Notes under the pieces: generated by a model
Seen by the model: only the letters and a program-made list of their open reading frames with translations
Databases searched by the model: none
Told to the model about the DNA's origin: nothing
In this document: positions 1-12,025 of the stretch, piece after piece
How positions within the stretch are numbered: position 1 is the first letter of the stretch
Layout of the letters: each line of letters begins with the position of its first letter
Source of the DNA: Proteromonas lacertae
Taxonomy: Eukaryota; Sar; Bigyra; Opalinata; Proteromonadidae
Assembly (NCBI GenBank): GCA_002245135.1
Contig: NGBS01000313.1
Span: forward strand, 61,488-125,487
Direction of reading: 5' to 3'
DNA length: 64,000 nucleotides
Position numbers and translations under genes: made by a program

Positions 1-2277
1 AGTTCTCCAGATTATAAAAATCATAGTAAGTATGACAGTGCTACTAAATTATATTTTCCATCATTAGAATTTGAGGAAGTTCAAAAATGGTTTAAGAATT
101 GTATTAATAATGATGAAGATGTTGAAAGTGAAGATTTTAAAGATGTTTGTGAAAGATATGGAAATATTCCCAGATTAATATACTTCCATTATTTATATAA
201 TAAGAATTATGGAAGAGATTATTGGAGTTATTATGAAAAATTAATAGATAGTGTAGTAGGTTCAATTGGATATAATAATTTCTTAGAAAATTATATGAAA
301 AGAGATTATTTAATATTAGAAGAACAAGATTTATTAAATATCATATTAAAATATGATTTTGAAGAAGTGGATGATATTTTTTTAGAAGATAAAATATATG
401 AACCAAAAGCACAATTAATATTTATATCAGACTATGTTAGAGATTATATTTTTTATAATTTTTATCCTCCTAAAAATGATGATGAATATAATATCCTAAT
501 TACTAAATATAATTCGATGGAAGATGATGATAGGATGAAGAAAATAGCATTAAAGCAAATTATAGCATACAATTTAGCTAAAGGAAATATTACAATAAAC
601 AAAATAGATAAATATTTTCAATTTAACTCAATGATAAAAAAGTCAATATATCATCCAGAAGGTGCAAAGAATTTTCTTTATTTTATATTGGATAAAAATA
701 ATTATTTTGATTTTATTATGAATGGAGTATTTATAAAAATGCAATTCAACAATGAATCGGTGGATGTGAATGATAATGAAACTAAAAGAAAAATGGTAGA
801 ATCAGTAAAAGTATTAACAATTTATATAATATATATAATATAATAGGAATATAATGAAAGTGAAAACTACAATTTTGTTTATTGTTTATTAAATGAAAAA
901 GGAGAAGATATTACTCCAAATACTGTAGAAGAAGAAGATCAAACTAATATTGATTATCATAAAATGACAGTACGCCAATTAAGAGATATCTTGTCAGAGA
1001 TAGGATTACCTAGATATGGAAAGAAGGAAAATTTAATTGAAAGATTGGAAAATGCACAAAAGAATCCATCATCGATAGAAGAAAATAAAGAAGCAGCAAA
1101 AGCAAAAAAAGGTAATAATAATAATGAAGAAGAAATGGATGGTGATTACAATATCTTAACAGATATTGAATTAAAGAGAATATTATCAATGAATGGATTA
1201 AGTACAGAAGGAAATAAGACTGAATTAATAGAACGATTAAATACACAATTTCCACCTTTATGTAGGATATCAAAACCAGAAGAAATGAAAGTATTTGCAG
1301 AGTATAAAAATGAAATCTATTTAATGAGAGATTGTTATTACAAAATATTGGATCATATATGTCCTATTGATGTAAAATATCCATGCCAAAAGAACTACTT
1401 AATATTTGGTCATGAAAAAATTGGTAAGACGATCTTTGCAAAAGTTATAGAAGAACATATAATACAACATTGTCATCAACACAATCAAGATATTGAAATA
1501 GAATGTATAAGTGATTCTACAATTCAAGGTGCAAAATTTCATAATTATATAAATGTTAAACCATATATTGTAATTTCTGATGGAGAAGTAATTGGAGAAG
1601 ATGATTATGCTGATGCAAAAATGATAATATTAATAGCTGATCCAACTGATGAAAAGTATATGACATTTCAGAATAAACGCTGTCCACTTGTGATGTATAT
1701 ACCTCCATTTACAAAAGAAGAAGTGGAAAAAGTGATAATTTTGAAACATCCAAGATATCATTTATATGAAGATTTCCCCAATTATTTCCTGAATAAAAAT
1801 GATTTAGATTTACATGTAATGAAAATGGCAATTGCTGAAATATATTCAAATGAAAAACCTGTTATAAACAATATAAATTCATTCTTAGAAGTTCATATGA
1901 ATGAAGTAAATTCATTCATTCAACAGAAAATAAGAGATGAAAGGTTGATTCATTCATATAATGAAAATAAAATAAATTCCAGAAGAAACTATGAATATTA
2001 TGGTGGTGTAATAGGAAATAGAGAAAATAATAAGACAATAATAGACAATGAATTAAAAAGTATTAGAAATATAGATGAAATGATTAAAGGAATTAATATA
2101 TCTTCAATGTCGAAAGTGAAATATGATGATATATTAATCTATGAAACATTTGAAGATGATGTTACTAAATCCAATCATCTAAAATTTATATCTGAAAGAA
2201 TAAAAGAAATGTCAAAAGACTTATTCAAAATGAAATCGAAAGAAAAATGTAAAGAAATGATAGATTTATTGTTTTGA
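1..2277 (+). CDS. Crinkler-like double-NTPase/SAP protein, copy 1 (5' end outside window)
   Basis: The reading frame is open at base 1, so the N-terminus lies upstream. A 36-bp intron (811-846, GTAT...TAG) joins two long open stretches in frame. The first part matches the tail of the first NTPase module of the next gene, including the CERYGNIPR motif that I associate with Crinkler-type NTPases. Two SAP domains follow (about 964-1060 and 1162-1250; the ELK/LIERL pattern is clear), a fold known to bind DNA or RNA. A second P-loop module begins near 1320 with RDCYYKILDHIC, then GHEKIGKT at about 1405-1430. That mirrors RECYDKMFNYIC plus GQPGIGKT in the first module of its neighbour, so the second module looks like an internal duplicate. 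The protein ends in a charged helical tail. Seen: motifs, intron, paralogy. Inferred: nucleic-acid-linked NTPase activity; role unknown. Confidence 0.8.
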
Positions 2278-2761
2278 AATTTAATTTGAAGTTTGGTGTG
2301 ATGTAGATAAATATATATTTTTTGGTTAATAAAAATCAACCATACTTCATTTAATAACAATGTATCACATAATATCTTTGCATACACTAATAAGACTATG
2401 AAATGTTCTTAAAGTATATGTGAAAACCATTGGAATATAGTTTATGGAAAGATAATTACAGACAAATGACTCACATGAAGAAAATTAATTAAACAAGATA
2501 TTTATTTATTTATTATTATGTTAATTTTTAGTAAGAAATGTAAAAATAGTAGAATTCTTCAATAATACTATTTTCATATATATCACGCAATAAGATAGAT
2601 ATTCTAATTATATCAACCTCCATCTCTTTTTAGATCAATAGAAAACTAAACATCAAAAATTATTCAAATTCTGTCATTTGATTGGCTAAATTAGGCTTGA
2701 CTTGATTTGATTTAAAATTTATAATCCTTAATATCTCGCTTAATAGTCTTTAAACAATTAT
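2278..2761. other. Intergenic spacer between the two NTPase/SAP genes
   Basis: AT-rich spacer between tandem paralogues on the same strand. I see no open frame of note and no RNA gene. It must hold the terminator of copy 1 and the promoter of copy 2, but no specific site can be named. Confidence 0.5.
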
Positions 2762-5700
2762 ATGGATGAAAGTATAAGCAGAAGTAGAGGTGTAGGTGTA
2801 GGTGTAGGTGTAGGTAGAGGTGTAGGTAGAAAAGAAGTTAAAGATAGAGATGGAAGTGAAGTTTCACCCGGAAGTGGAAATACCGGTAGTGCTAGTGGTA
2901 AACAAAGGTCAAAAAGTGCTGTTGTTAGTTTAGATAAGAGAAAGAGAGATACAGTTAGAGGTAGAGATGCATGTGGTATTGCTGATGAATGTAATGCTGA
3001 AAGTGTTGTCTATTGTGTTGTACTTGATGCACCAAATGATATAAATAAATTTAGTCCTAATCCTGCACCTTTAAAAAAACCATATTACACAAGAGATGAT
3101 GATGTTGTAAGATCATTAGAGAGTGAATTTGATGGAGATGGAGGTAGGTCTGCAAATAGTTTTAGATTTACTCCTTCTGCTGTTGCTATACCACCGGATG
3201 AAAGAGGAGGTAGAGATAGAGGCAGAGATGAAGATGGAGATGGAGGTAGAGGTGCAGTTATAGTCTATGATGGAAGTAGAGATAGAATAAGATTTTCTTT
3301 GCCATATAATATTAATGGTGAAAGTAGAGAAAGAATTGAATTTTTATTGCCATATATACTAAGTGGTAGATTTACAGGTAATATTACTCCTACTATACCA
3401 TCATCAAATAGTTTCTTAGCTATTACAAACAATGTACAGCCTAATGATTTAACATCATCAGATAGTTTTGTGAAGATTATAAACAAAATGAGTGCTGTTT
3501 TTAACACTGATAGAACAAAGATAGAACATTTAGAATTTACAAAAGCTGATGTTGATGTATTTCAATTCCCACTTAAAAAGATTTTCGTCAGAGAATGTTA
3601 TGATAAGATGTTTAATTACATTTGCATATGTTTTTCACATTATGGAAATATTATAATAACAGGTCAACCAGGTATAGGTAAAACCTCATTTATTTATTAT
3701 TTATTATACCAATTAATGAACAATAATGATTGGAAATCACAATACCCAGGTGGTGTATATGTTTATAAAGGTAAGAAACATGGAAATCCAGAAAAAGCCA
3801 AAGTATATAAATTAATAAAGGAAGAAGGAGCTGGTTATAGTCTTATTGAAATTAAAGATATTATAAATACCTCTGATATACACAAATCAATAATAATAGT
3901 CGATACTTGTAATTTTGATTTTGAATATGATAATAAAGTTATCTCTATTAGTTCTCCAGATGAGAATAATAATTCAAGTCATAAAAACGATGATGATGAT
4001 ATTGAATTGTATTTTGAATCATTAGAATTTGAAGAAGTTAAGATGTGGTTTAAGAATTGTATTGGTTTTGGATGTGTTGATGTTGAAAGTAAAGAATTTA
4101 AAGATGTTTGTGAAAGATATGGTAATATTCCCAGATTAATTTACTATAATTATTTATATAAAATGAATTATAGAAGAGATTATTGGAGTTATTATAAACA
4201 ACTGATAGATAGTGTTGAAGGTTCAGAAGGTTATAATACATTTTTAGATCATTATTTGGATAAAGATTATTTGAAAAATAAAGATTTATCAAATATCATA
4301 TTAAAATATGATTTTACAACGAAGAATCACCCTTTTTTAGGTAAAATATATGAACCAAAACCACATTTGAAATTTATATCAACATATGTTGAAGATTATA
4401 TTATGTGCAAATTCTATCCTCCTAAAAATAATACAGAATATAATGATCTAATGATAAAATATAGTATAATGAATGATGACGATGAAATGAAGATATTTGC
4501 ATCGAAACATCTCAAAGCATATGAATTAGCAACAAACAAAATCGTAATAGATAAGAAAGATGATAATTTCCAATTTAATTCAACGAAAGAGATATCAATA
4601 TATCATCCAGAAGGTTCAGAAGATTTTGTATATTTTATATTGGATAAAAAGAATTATTTTGATTTAATTCTGAATGGAGTGTTTATAAAAATACAACATA
4701 ATGTAAGTGATGATGTTGGTAAATTAAGTATGGAAGAATCAATAAAAGTATAAACAATATTATTATTTATATAATATAATAGGAATATAGTGAGAATGAA
4801 TATGAAGATTTTCATTATGCAATAATAGATGAAAACATATCAACGGGTAATATCCATACAATGGAATTAGGAATAAAAGAAAAAGATACAGAAGAAAATA
4901 GTAAAGGTGATTCTTATGATAAAATGAAAGTGGTTGAATTAAAAGAATTATTAAAAAATCAAGGATTAAAAGTAAGTGGAAAGAAGGCTGATTTGATTGA
5001 AAGATTAAAAGCTTACAGAAAAGCAGTAGAAGAAGCACAAAACGCAGAAGAAAAGAAAGAAGATGATAGTGGACTTCCGCCTCCATTATATAACCTACCA
5101 GAAGGAGTGAATATAGAAGTATTTGCGAAGAATAGTATGGAAATCTATTTAATGCGAGATTGTTATTATAAAATGTTGGATCATATATGTCCTGGAGATA
5201 TTATTGATGTAAAATATCCATACCAAAAGAACTACTTAATATTTGGTCATAAAAAAATTGGTAAAACAGTCTTAGCTGATGTTATAAAAGAACATATTCA
5301 TCAACACAATCCAAGTATTGAAATAATTACTATTCGTGATTATGAACAACGAAAAGATATTACTCCATTAAAACCATATATAGTAATTTCAAATGGAGAA
5401 GTAATTGGAGAAGATGATTATGCTGATGCAAAAATGATAATATTAATAGCTGATCCAACTGATGAAAAGTATGTGACATTTCAGAATAAACGCTGTCCAC
5501 TTGTGATGTATATACCTCCATTTACAAAAGAAGAAGTGGAAAAAGTGATAATTCTGGAACATCCAAGATATCATTTATATGAAGATTTCCCCAATTATTT
5601 CCTGAATAAAAATGATTTAGATTTACATGTAATAAAAATGGCAATTGCTGAAATATATACAAATGAAAAACCTGATATAAACAATATAAATTCATACTTA

Positions 5701-6084
5701 GAAGTTCATATGAATGAAGTAAATTCATTTATTCAACAGAAAATCAAAGATTTATTATTCTATTATAACAAGACAATAAACAATTTCAGGAGAAACTATG
5801 AATATTATGGTGGTGTAATAGGAAATAGAAAAAATGATTTGAATACAATAGAACGTCAAATGACCAATATTGATGCTGTTGATGAAATAATGAAAGGAAT
5901 TAATATATCTTCAATGTCGAAAGTGAAATATGATGATATATTAATCTATGAAACATTTGAAGATGATGTTACTAAATCCAATCATCTAAAATTTATATCT
6001 GAAAGAATAAAAGAAATGTCAAAAGACTTATTTAAAATGAAATCGAAAGAAAAATGTAAAGAAATGATAGATTTATTGTTTTGA
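2762..6084 (+). CDS. Crinkler-like double-NTPase/SAP protein, copy 2 (complete)
   Basis: About 1095 residues from two exons joined over a 35-bp intron (4748-4782) at the same position as in copy 1. The N-terminal ~200 residues are low complexity, with Gly-Val/Gly-Arg repeats and Arg/Asp/Gly-rich stretches. Module 1: RECYDKMFNYIC, Walker A GQPGIGKT near 3660-3690, a Walker B-like SIIIVDTC near 3890-3910, then CERYGNIPRLIYYNYLY, a combination typical of Crinkler-type NTPases. After the intron come one SAP domain (about 4924-5020) and module 2 with GHKKIGKT near 5245-5275. Copy 1 has two SAP domains here. The 3' third is almost identical to copy 1. Module 2 lacks an obvious Walker B, so it may be structural or regulatory. 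Crinklers are known as secreted or host-nuclear proteins in oomycetes and early fungi, but no signal peptide is visible here. Function is not established. Confidence 0.85.
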
Positions 6085-7441
6085 GATTTAATTTGAAATA
6101 AAAAAGGATGCTTGAGTTACAAGCCTAATTTACTATTAGTCCAAGTTATACTCTTGCAGCAGAGATGGTTAGAATATTACAACATGTATAGAAACACTAT
6201 GTAAATTGAAATGATGATGTAACAAATGATAATTTTCAACAAAGCGTAACTATTACACCTTTTTGATTGTGAAAAAAGAAAAAAATTAAAATGAAGAAAT
6301 AATTTCATTAAATTAAATCAATCTTCTTTTCTTTCTTTAATATTTCTTTGGTATTATTTTCATGCATCAATATTTGAACAACTAAAGTAAAATTAAGATA
6401 TAACCACCTTATAATATAATATCACCTGTTTCTTGATAAGAAAAAGGATAAAAATCACAACTATTTTACATTCATAAATTAAATATTATATATATATATG
6501 TACTTGCACTTTATGTTTATTCTTCAAATTCTATTCACAGCTGGTAATATTGATATTCAATGTAACTTGAGATTAAAGATAATTGAGTTATCAATAAAGG
6601 TTTTGTAATCTTATCACAATATCTATATATTATATTAATAATATAATTATATATACAACATTGATTACTACTGATTTACCATAAGAAGAGAAGGAATATT
6701 TCAGCATATAGTTCAATATAGAAACTAGATGGAGATAAACCTTCTACACTCTCAGCTGAAAGGACTTTTATGATTTGAGGTAATTTATATATTGAACAGA
6801 ATATTATCATTCCATATCATATACAAATCACTACCTTTAAACATGGAATATACAGGTAATTACCATCACATACAACTTTTCTTACAGACACTTCACATCA
6901 TTTATTCACTATTTTCTAATACATTATTTTTTATTATTCTTTTTTTTTTTACTGTTTTTGAATAGCTTTAACAAACTAATTATTGCATCAACTGCATAAG
7001 CTGATTACAATATCACTAATAAAATTCCAAAAACAAATCTATTAAAATGTGAGTATGCTAATTTCATAAATTGTTTTCATTGACAAGAATTGAGAAAAAT
7101 ATCTCTAATACAAAAATACAATATGAAATACTAATAAAAATGTATTATTGATATTTTGAATGATGAAAGACTAATATATAACAAAGAAGAATAAATTCAT
7201 AATATAGTGATAATAAATATGTGATTAATGAAATAAATGTAGATTTATTTAGAGTTTTGAAAATTGTTTAGTCATCAAATCCTTTCACATTAACTTTTTC
7301 TTTTATTATTCATTATAATCTATTTTTCAGACTAATGATTAAACTTAACTTTTGTATAATGAGAATTTCTTAATTTTGTAGAGAGTCAAACATTGAATCA
7401 AGCTTATTTAATAATTTTTCTAATATTTTCATACAGAAGCA
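6085..7441. other. 1.36-kb intergenic region, no supported gene
   Basis: Very AT-rich, with homopolymer and TA runs and no coding stretch of convincing composition on either strand. I found no tRNA-like, snRNA-like or snoRNA-like element I would defend, and no copy of the U6 upstream motif. It separates the NTPase pair from the housekeeping block. Confidence 0.4.
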
Positions 7442-8294
7442 ATGAAATGGGAATGTCCAACTTGTACGTTCTTGAATGTAATAACTAGTGTTAGATGTGA
7501 GAGTATATTATTTAGTATTTAATTCTTTAGTGTGTGATACACCAAGAAGTGGAGTTTCAATAACGCAAGATGTTTTTGAAAATCCACAGAATTATATTGA
7601 TAAAGAAGAACCTACTATACCTTCAGTTAATAACAATTCTTCTCAAAATCATTCTCAACAATCTCCACATACACCTAGATGTGATATGAATCAAGAATTA
7701 GCACCAATAAAATTTCAAAAATATGTAAGATCACCACATGATATAAGTATGGATAGATCAGACCAAGGAATGTGTTTAACAATGCATCAGGTATAAATTA
7801 TTGAATATAATTTAAATCTATATACATAGCCTTGGGCGTCTTTACTTGTATATGGAATAAAAAGAACAGAAGGTAGAATATGGAATACTAACTATAGAGG
7901 AAGATTATGGATTCATGCTGCTGCAAAAGAAGTTGATCCTGAAGAAATAGACATAATAGAAAATACATACACAGAGTTATATTCACAAGAAGGTATTAAT
8001 AATATTGAATTCCCAGCATTATATCCAACAAGTGCATTACTAGGATGTGTTGAAGTAGTAGATGTTGTATCAGAAGAAGATCTCCCAGATTCAAAGTATC
8101 CAGAGGAATTAAAAAGAGAAGGTGATTCGCCGTTTAACTTCATATGTGTTAATCCTCAGAGATTATTATTACCAGTAGAGATGAGTGGTGAACATAAAAT
8201 CTGGAGAATAGCCAAAAAGGATTATTCAAAATTACAAGCAGGATTAAGACCAGCTCCAGGTCCTCATCCAGTAATGTTTTCATCAAAAGAATAA
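7442..8294 (+). CDS. NZF zinc finger plus ASCH-domain protein (TRIP4/ASC-1-like C-terminus)
   Basis: Three exons; introns 7503-7530 (28 bp) and 7791-7829 (39 bp). The start is chosen because the zinc finger begins two residues later: W-x-C-x2-C-T-x2-N-x6-C-x2-C, the exact RanBP2/NZF signature, with its last cysteine supplied across the first intron. NZF fingers bind ubiquitin or RNA. A Ser/Gln/Pro-rich linker leads to CLTMHQPWASLLVYGIKRTE, which is the start of the ASCH domain of TRIP4, followed by RGRLWIHAAAK, LLGCVEVVD and FICVNPQ. ASCH domains have a PUA-like fold and bind RNA or DNA; TRIP4 is a transcription coactivator and ribosome-rescue (ASCC) subunit. TRIP4 itself carries a different zinc finger, so this is a distinct arrangement. 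It converges on the aminotransferase gene with under 100 bp between stops. Confidence 0.85.
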
Positions 8295-8384
8295 TTTTAT
8301 TAATGTAATAATTTATGTATGTGTTGTGTTTAATACTTACAATAAAAAATAGAATATATAAAAATCAACAGATTAAAGATTTAA

Positions 8385-9699
8385 TTATATAACAATAGAC
8401 CAAGGATCATTAGGGAATGGATTAGGAACAACACCTCTTTGAATACCAGTTAAATACTGATATAGTTTATTAGTCAATTCACCAGTTTCATCTCCAGAGG
8501 TTGTATGATATTCTTTTCCTTCAAATGCAATACAATTAATAGGAGTTAATACAGCAGCAGTACCAGAACAAAATACTTCTTTTAATCTCTTTTCTTCAGC
8601 TGCTTTACATATTTCACTGATATGCATTTTTCTTTCACTCACTTTACAATTATTCCATTTTCTTAATATTTGTAATACTGAATCACGAGTAACACCAGGA
8701 AGGATTGTACCATCTAATGGAGCAGTAACTACTTCATCTTCACCTTGCTCATTTGTTAAATATACCATAATATTCATTGCTCCACCTTCAGTGATATTTC
8801 CATCTAATAACCATAAGATTTGACTGTATCCTTTCTTTTCAGCTAATTCAGCTGGATACATTGTTGGTGCATAATTACCTCCTGCTTTAGTGAAACCAAT
8901 ACCACCTGGCCATGCACGGGTATAATGTGATTCAGCTTAAAAAACAATTAAATTAAAGAAATTTCTCTTCATAAAAAATAAAAAAACAATAAAAAAATGA
9001 TATAACAATTTTGATAGGTTTCATTCCTGTTTTGTAGTATGGTCCTGATGGTGATAAGATAGTAAATACTTTAAAGTTCTTACTAGCATGTACACCTAAT
9101 GCTGGTTCTGTACCTATGCAACAAGGTCTTATATATAATGAACAAGTTGGATCATCAGGAACCCAGGCTGAATCAAGACGAATTAACTCTTTGATACATT
9201 CTAAATACTCTGTTTCAGGTATTGGCTATGAATAATGTAAAATTGAAATGATTTGTATTTATACTTGCATACATAATCTTGCCATTGATTTATTAAATCT
9301 TTCCATATTCTTCATTGGTCTAAACATACGGATTTTGCCATTTCTATCTCTGTATGCTTTTAAACCTTCGAAACACTATTATATAATAACAACAAACCAT
9401 ACACATAATCCATAATGAAAGACAGATGATGCTGGATCTAAATGAAAATCACTGTAAGGTAAAATTTCTGGTTTACTCCAATTCCCTTCATGATAATTCA
9501 CTTCAAGCATATGATCAGTAAAGCAATGACCAAATCCAAGTGTTTTAGGATCAGGGTGTTGTTTTAAAGTCTTTGCTTTAGTGACGATTAAATCTTTGTG
9601 TGTAAAAGAACTTGCAGCTCTAAGAAAAGCACTTGGACCTATAACACAAACTCATATCAAAAATATACGCAATGATTTGATTACGGTTCTTGATAACAT
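8385..9699 (-). CDS. BCAT: Branched-chain amino acid aminotransferase, mitochondrial (fold-type IV PLP enzyme)
   Basis: The multi-exon gene reads leftward. The first exon gives [11 protein letters not shown], spliced over a 30-bp intron to [11 protein letters not shown]: a basic, Ser/Leu-rich, acid-free leader typical of mitochondrial targeting. Then follow [22 protein letters not shown], a [20 protein letters not shown] block, [31 protein letters not shown] (the Lys is the expected Schiff-base residue), [25 protein letters not shown] and [12 protein letters not shown]. All are diagnostic of eukaryotic BCAT. It transfers amino groups between Leu/Ile/Val and 2-oxoglutarate in branched-chain amino acid metabolism. 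The upstream neighbour on this strand is the U6 gene, about 175 bp away. Length and motifs look complete. Confidence 0.93.
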
Positions 9700-9874
9700 T
9701 TTTGATTAAGATTTTCGTAGAAATTGGAGAAGCGAAACGAATATATTTTAGAAATATTATCAGATGGAGAATGAGAGGTTGAAGAGTGAGAAAAATATAT
9801 TTCAAGTAATTTATAGATGAAGAAAGAAGGAATGAGAGAGTGAAATAAAAAATAGAATAAATCAGAAAAGATTT

Positions 9875-9881
9875 AAAAAAA
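9875..9881 (-). terminator. Pol III T-run terminator of U6
   Basis: Seven consecutive T residues on the minus strand directly follow the U6 3' region, the standard polymerase III stop. Confidence 0.85.
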
Positions 9882-9928
9882 GGGTGTACATTTTCTCGAT
9901 TTATGCGTGTCATCCTTGCGCAGGGGCC

Positions 9929-9960
<32 letters not shown>

Positions 9961-9981
9961 ACGGATGCCCCAAAGGGGTCC
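9876..9981 (-). ncRNA. U6: U6 spliceosomal snRNA
   Basis: The minus strand carries the invariant U6 core: AAAATTGGAACGATACAGAG, then AAGATTAGCATGGCCCCTGC and GCAAGGATGACACGC. These include the ACAGAG box, the AGC triad and the internal stem-loop. The 5' end folds as a short hairpin (CCCC/GGGG with a TTT loop, closed by GGA/TCC), replacing the usual capped stem. The RNA ends in a run of seven T (9875-9881), the expected RNA polymerase III terminator. The 5' end is placed by the hairpin and by the TATA box about 25 bp upstream; the exact 3' end is inferred. Confidence 0.97.
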
Positions 9982-10005
9982 TAATTTAAACGACAGTATT
10001 ATTTC

Positions 10006-10015
10006 TATATATATA
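10006..10015 (-). promoter_or_regulatory. TATA box of the U6 gene
   Basis: TATATATATA lies about 25 bp upstream of the U6 start on the minus strand, the spacing expected of a type 3 polymerase III promoter. Confidence 0.75.
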
Positions 10016-10030
10016 GTTCAATTGAGCGTT

Positions 10031-10047
10031 TGAATAAATTTATGGGT
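10031..10047 (-). promoter_or_regulatory. U6 upstream (PSE-like) element ACCCATAAATTTATTCA
   Basis: This 17-bp motif starts 50 bp upstream of U6, where proximal sequence elements sit. Its ACCCATAA core resembles the upstream element I recall for Dictyostelium small RNA genes. An identical 17-mer occurs at 56677-56693 ahead of a foldable sequence and a TATA box. It lies in the divergent promoter shared with the gene at 10074. Confidence 0.65.
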
Positions 10048-10073
10048 TAGAGTATTTTGAATTTTTGTTTTAA

Positions 10074-10320
10074 ATGAGTGATCTAAAGATGGAATATGAA
10101 CAATTAAAGCAGTTACAAGATACTTCTAAGAATATATTGGAGTTTTTGAATAGAATATCCATACAAGTAGACAATATTACTCAATCTTCTGAAGGTATGA
10201 CATATAATTGAAATTAAACATATATTAGAAATGAATGATATATTGTGTGAATGGAATTCAATTTTTCAAGCAATGAGTGCAAATAACGATGATCTAATTT
10301 TACAGGTTCCAAGTATATAA
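10074..10320 (+). CDS. DAD2: DASH/Dam1 complex subunit DAD2-like protein
   Basis: A small, largely helical protein of about 70 residues from two exons around a 34-bp intron (10195-10228, GTATG...TTAG). It reads YEQLKQLQDTSKNILEFLNR, then NITQSSEEMNDILCEWNSIFQAMS. The order LKxL-rich helix, short linker, then xxxWNSIFQAM-S matches the DAD2 family core (LKxLRDLS...LSNWQNVxRAIxxAS). DAD2 is part of the kinetochore DASH ring that couples chromosomes to microtubules. The similarity is short and seen by eye, so another small coiled-coil kinetochore protein is possible. It is transcribed divergently from U6 within about 95 bp. Confidence 0.6.
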
Positions 10321-10603
10321 ATGTATATAATTGTTAGATGAAGTAAGCTAAGTTAATTTTAGATATTTATTTTTGTGAATGTTTATATTTAGTAATAGAA
10401 AATGAAAAAACACATACTATTCAATAACAGATAGGAGTTATTTGATTATTTTACTATTACCATAATGTGAATACTATTGTACATATGATCATAACAACAA
10501 AAAACTAGTTCTACCATTAGGTAAGGAGTATATCACTTTTTAAAAGAAAGGGTGTATGAAAAATCCAACCGAAATTAGTGATTTAATTTTTTAGTTTATC
10601 ATT

Positions 10604-11763
10604 ATGTTACCACAAGATCACAGTTGGAAATTAGTCATTGTGTTAGTTTTATCGTTAGTAACATTATACGCTATAGTCAGTCCCAGTTTTTTAAGTAATA
10701 TAATATCCCCAAGACATGGATTACGTTCTGTATGACTGTTTGTATTATATTTTAGGCGATTAGTTCGGTATCAAACGATGGTTTATATCAAATCACTATT
10801 ATTTCTGATCTTGACAAAAAATCAAAGGTAGACTCAAAGAGTCCTTCGTGGCATAGTTTAATGAAGAAAGTATAATCATATAATTAATTTATAATATTAA
10901 TATAGGGTGAACTAAGGTATATTCCAGAAACAAAATCTTACACAATATCATGGTTAGAAGATCAAGAATTATTTTCACAGCATGGAGAAGGTGGTAGAGG
11001 GATGGAACTAAGTGAATTAATATGGTTCAATGGTAAATTATATGCAATGGATGATCGAAGTGGAATAGTCTTTGAAATACTACTCAATAAATCAGTCGCA
11101 CCACGATTCATATTACCAGAAGGAGATGGAAATACTGATAAAGGTATGAAAATAGAATGGGCAACAGTAAAAGATGATCATTTATATGTTGGTAGTTTTG
11201 GTAAAGAATATACAAATTCAAAAGGTGAAATAGTCAATCACAATAACATGTGGATAGCTACAATCAGTAAAACAGGTAATATACAATACCATGATTGGGT
11301 TAATAATTATAATAAACTAAGAAACGCAACTAAGACAGCTTATCCTGGTTATATGATACATGAAGCTATATGTTGGAGTGATATTCATAAAGAATGGTTT
11401 ATATTGCCAAGGAGAGTATCAGATCAACCATATGATGATAATCTTGATGAACAACGTGGTAGTAATATATTAATAAGAGCATCTGAAGATTTTGAGAAGA
11501 TTAAAGTTCAGAATATTACACCATTAACACCAACAAGAGGATTTTCAACTATGAAATTCTTACCTGGAAGTAATGATAATGTATATATATATATTTTTCA
11601 TTTGAAATAGATTATTGTTGCATTGAAAAGTGAAGAGAATGAGAAAGAACATTCTCAGAATTCATATATTACTATGTTTAATATTGATGGCACAATATTA
11701 TTACCTGAAACAGAGATTCCTGGTAATCACAAGTATGAAGGACTTGAATTTGCTTTTCCATAA
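10604..11763 (+). CDS. CANT1: Calcium-activated nucleotidase (CANT1/apyrase family), type II membrane protein
   Basis: Four exons with introns of 26, 36 and 30 bp, all GTAT...AG. The start gives a short cytosolic tail and a single hydrophobic segment ([16 protein letters not shown]), a signal anchor placing the catalytic domain in the secretory lumen or outside. The domain carries the family blocks: [103 protein letters not shown], and a final exon ending [16 protein letters not shown]1 hydrolyses UDP and GDP with calcium, supporting glycosylation in the ER/Golgi. Length (about 355 residues) fits the family. No odd features apart from very small introns. Confidence 0.93.
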
Positions 11764-12025
11764 ATTAAATATATCCTATAATTAATTGATAGCTTAATTA
11801 TATAATGTTTTTTAAATATATATTTTTTTGTTTTTCAATTCCAAAACACAAAACTAATACAAAGAATGAATTTCATAACTATTTAAAAAATCGTACCCGT
11901 GTTGAAAAACACGCGATACGAGAGTATATATATATATATATAAGAAGAACATATATATAAAAAGAGAGTAAGTATACCTAGATGGATAAGCAGCAACCAT
12001 TGTTAAGCTTTGCATTTCAGAATAT
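11764..12025. other. Spacer with a 24-codon ATG frame running into the tandem array
   Basis: A short frame starts at 11982 (MDKQQPLLSFAFQNISIEES) and stops at 12056 inside the first array copy. Beyond the array, around 12981-13072, an open stretch reads NDKENLTEIMIQLDSFLLDD before a stop. These could be the ends of one small gene whose intron holds the array, but I could not find donor and acceptor sites that keep frame. No recognisable family. Confidence 0.25.

Noticed and set aside
6085-7441. Small RNA or tRNA genes in the long spacer
   Set aside because: No cloverleaf, box motifs, U6-type upstream element or compensated stems were found.
9620-9913. A 97-residue minus-strand frame starting in U6
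   Set aside because: It runs through the U6 RNA and the aminotransferase leader; the true start is the mitochondrial leader at 9699.
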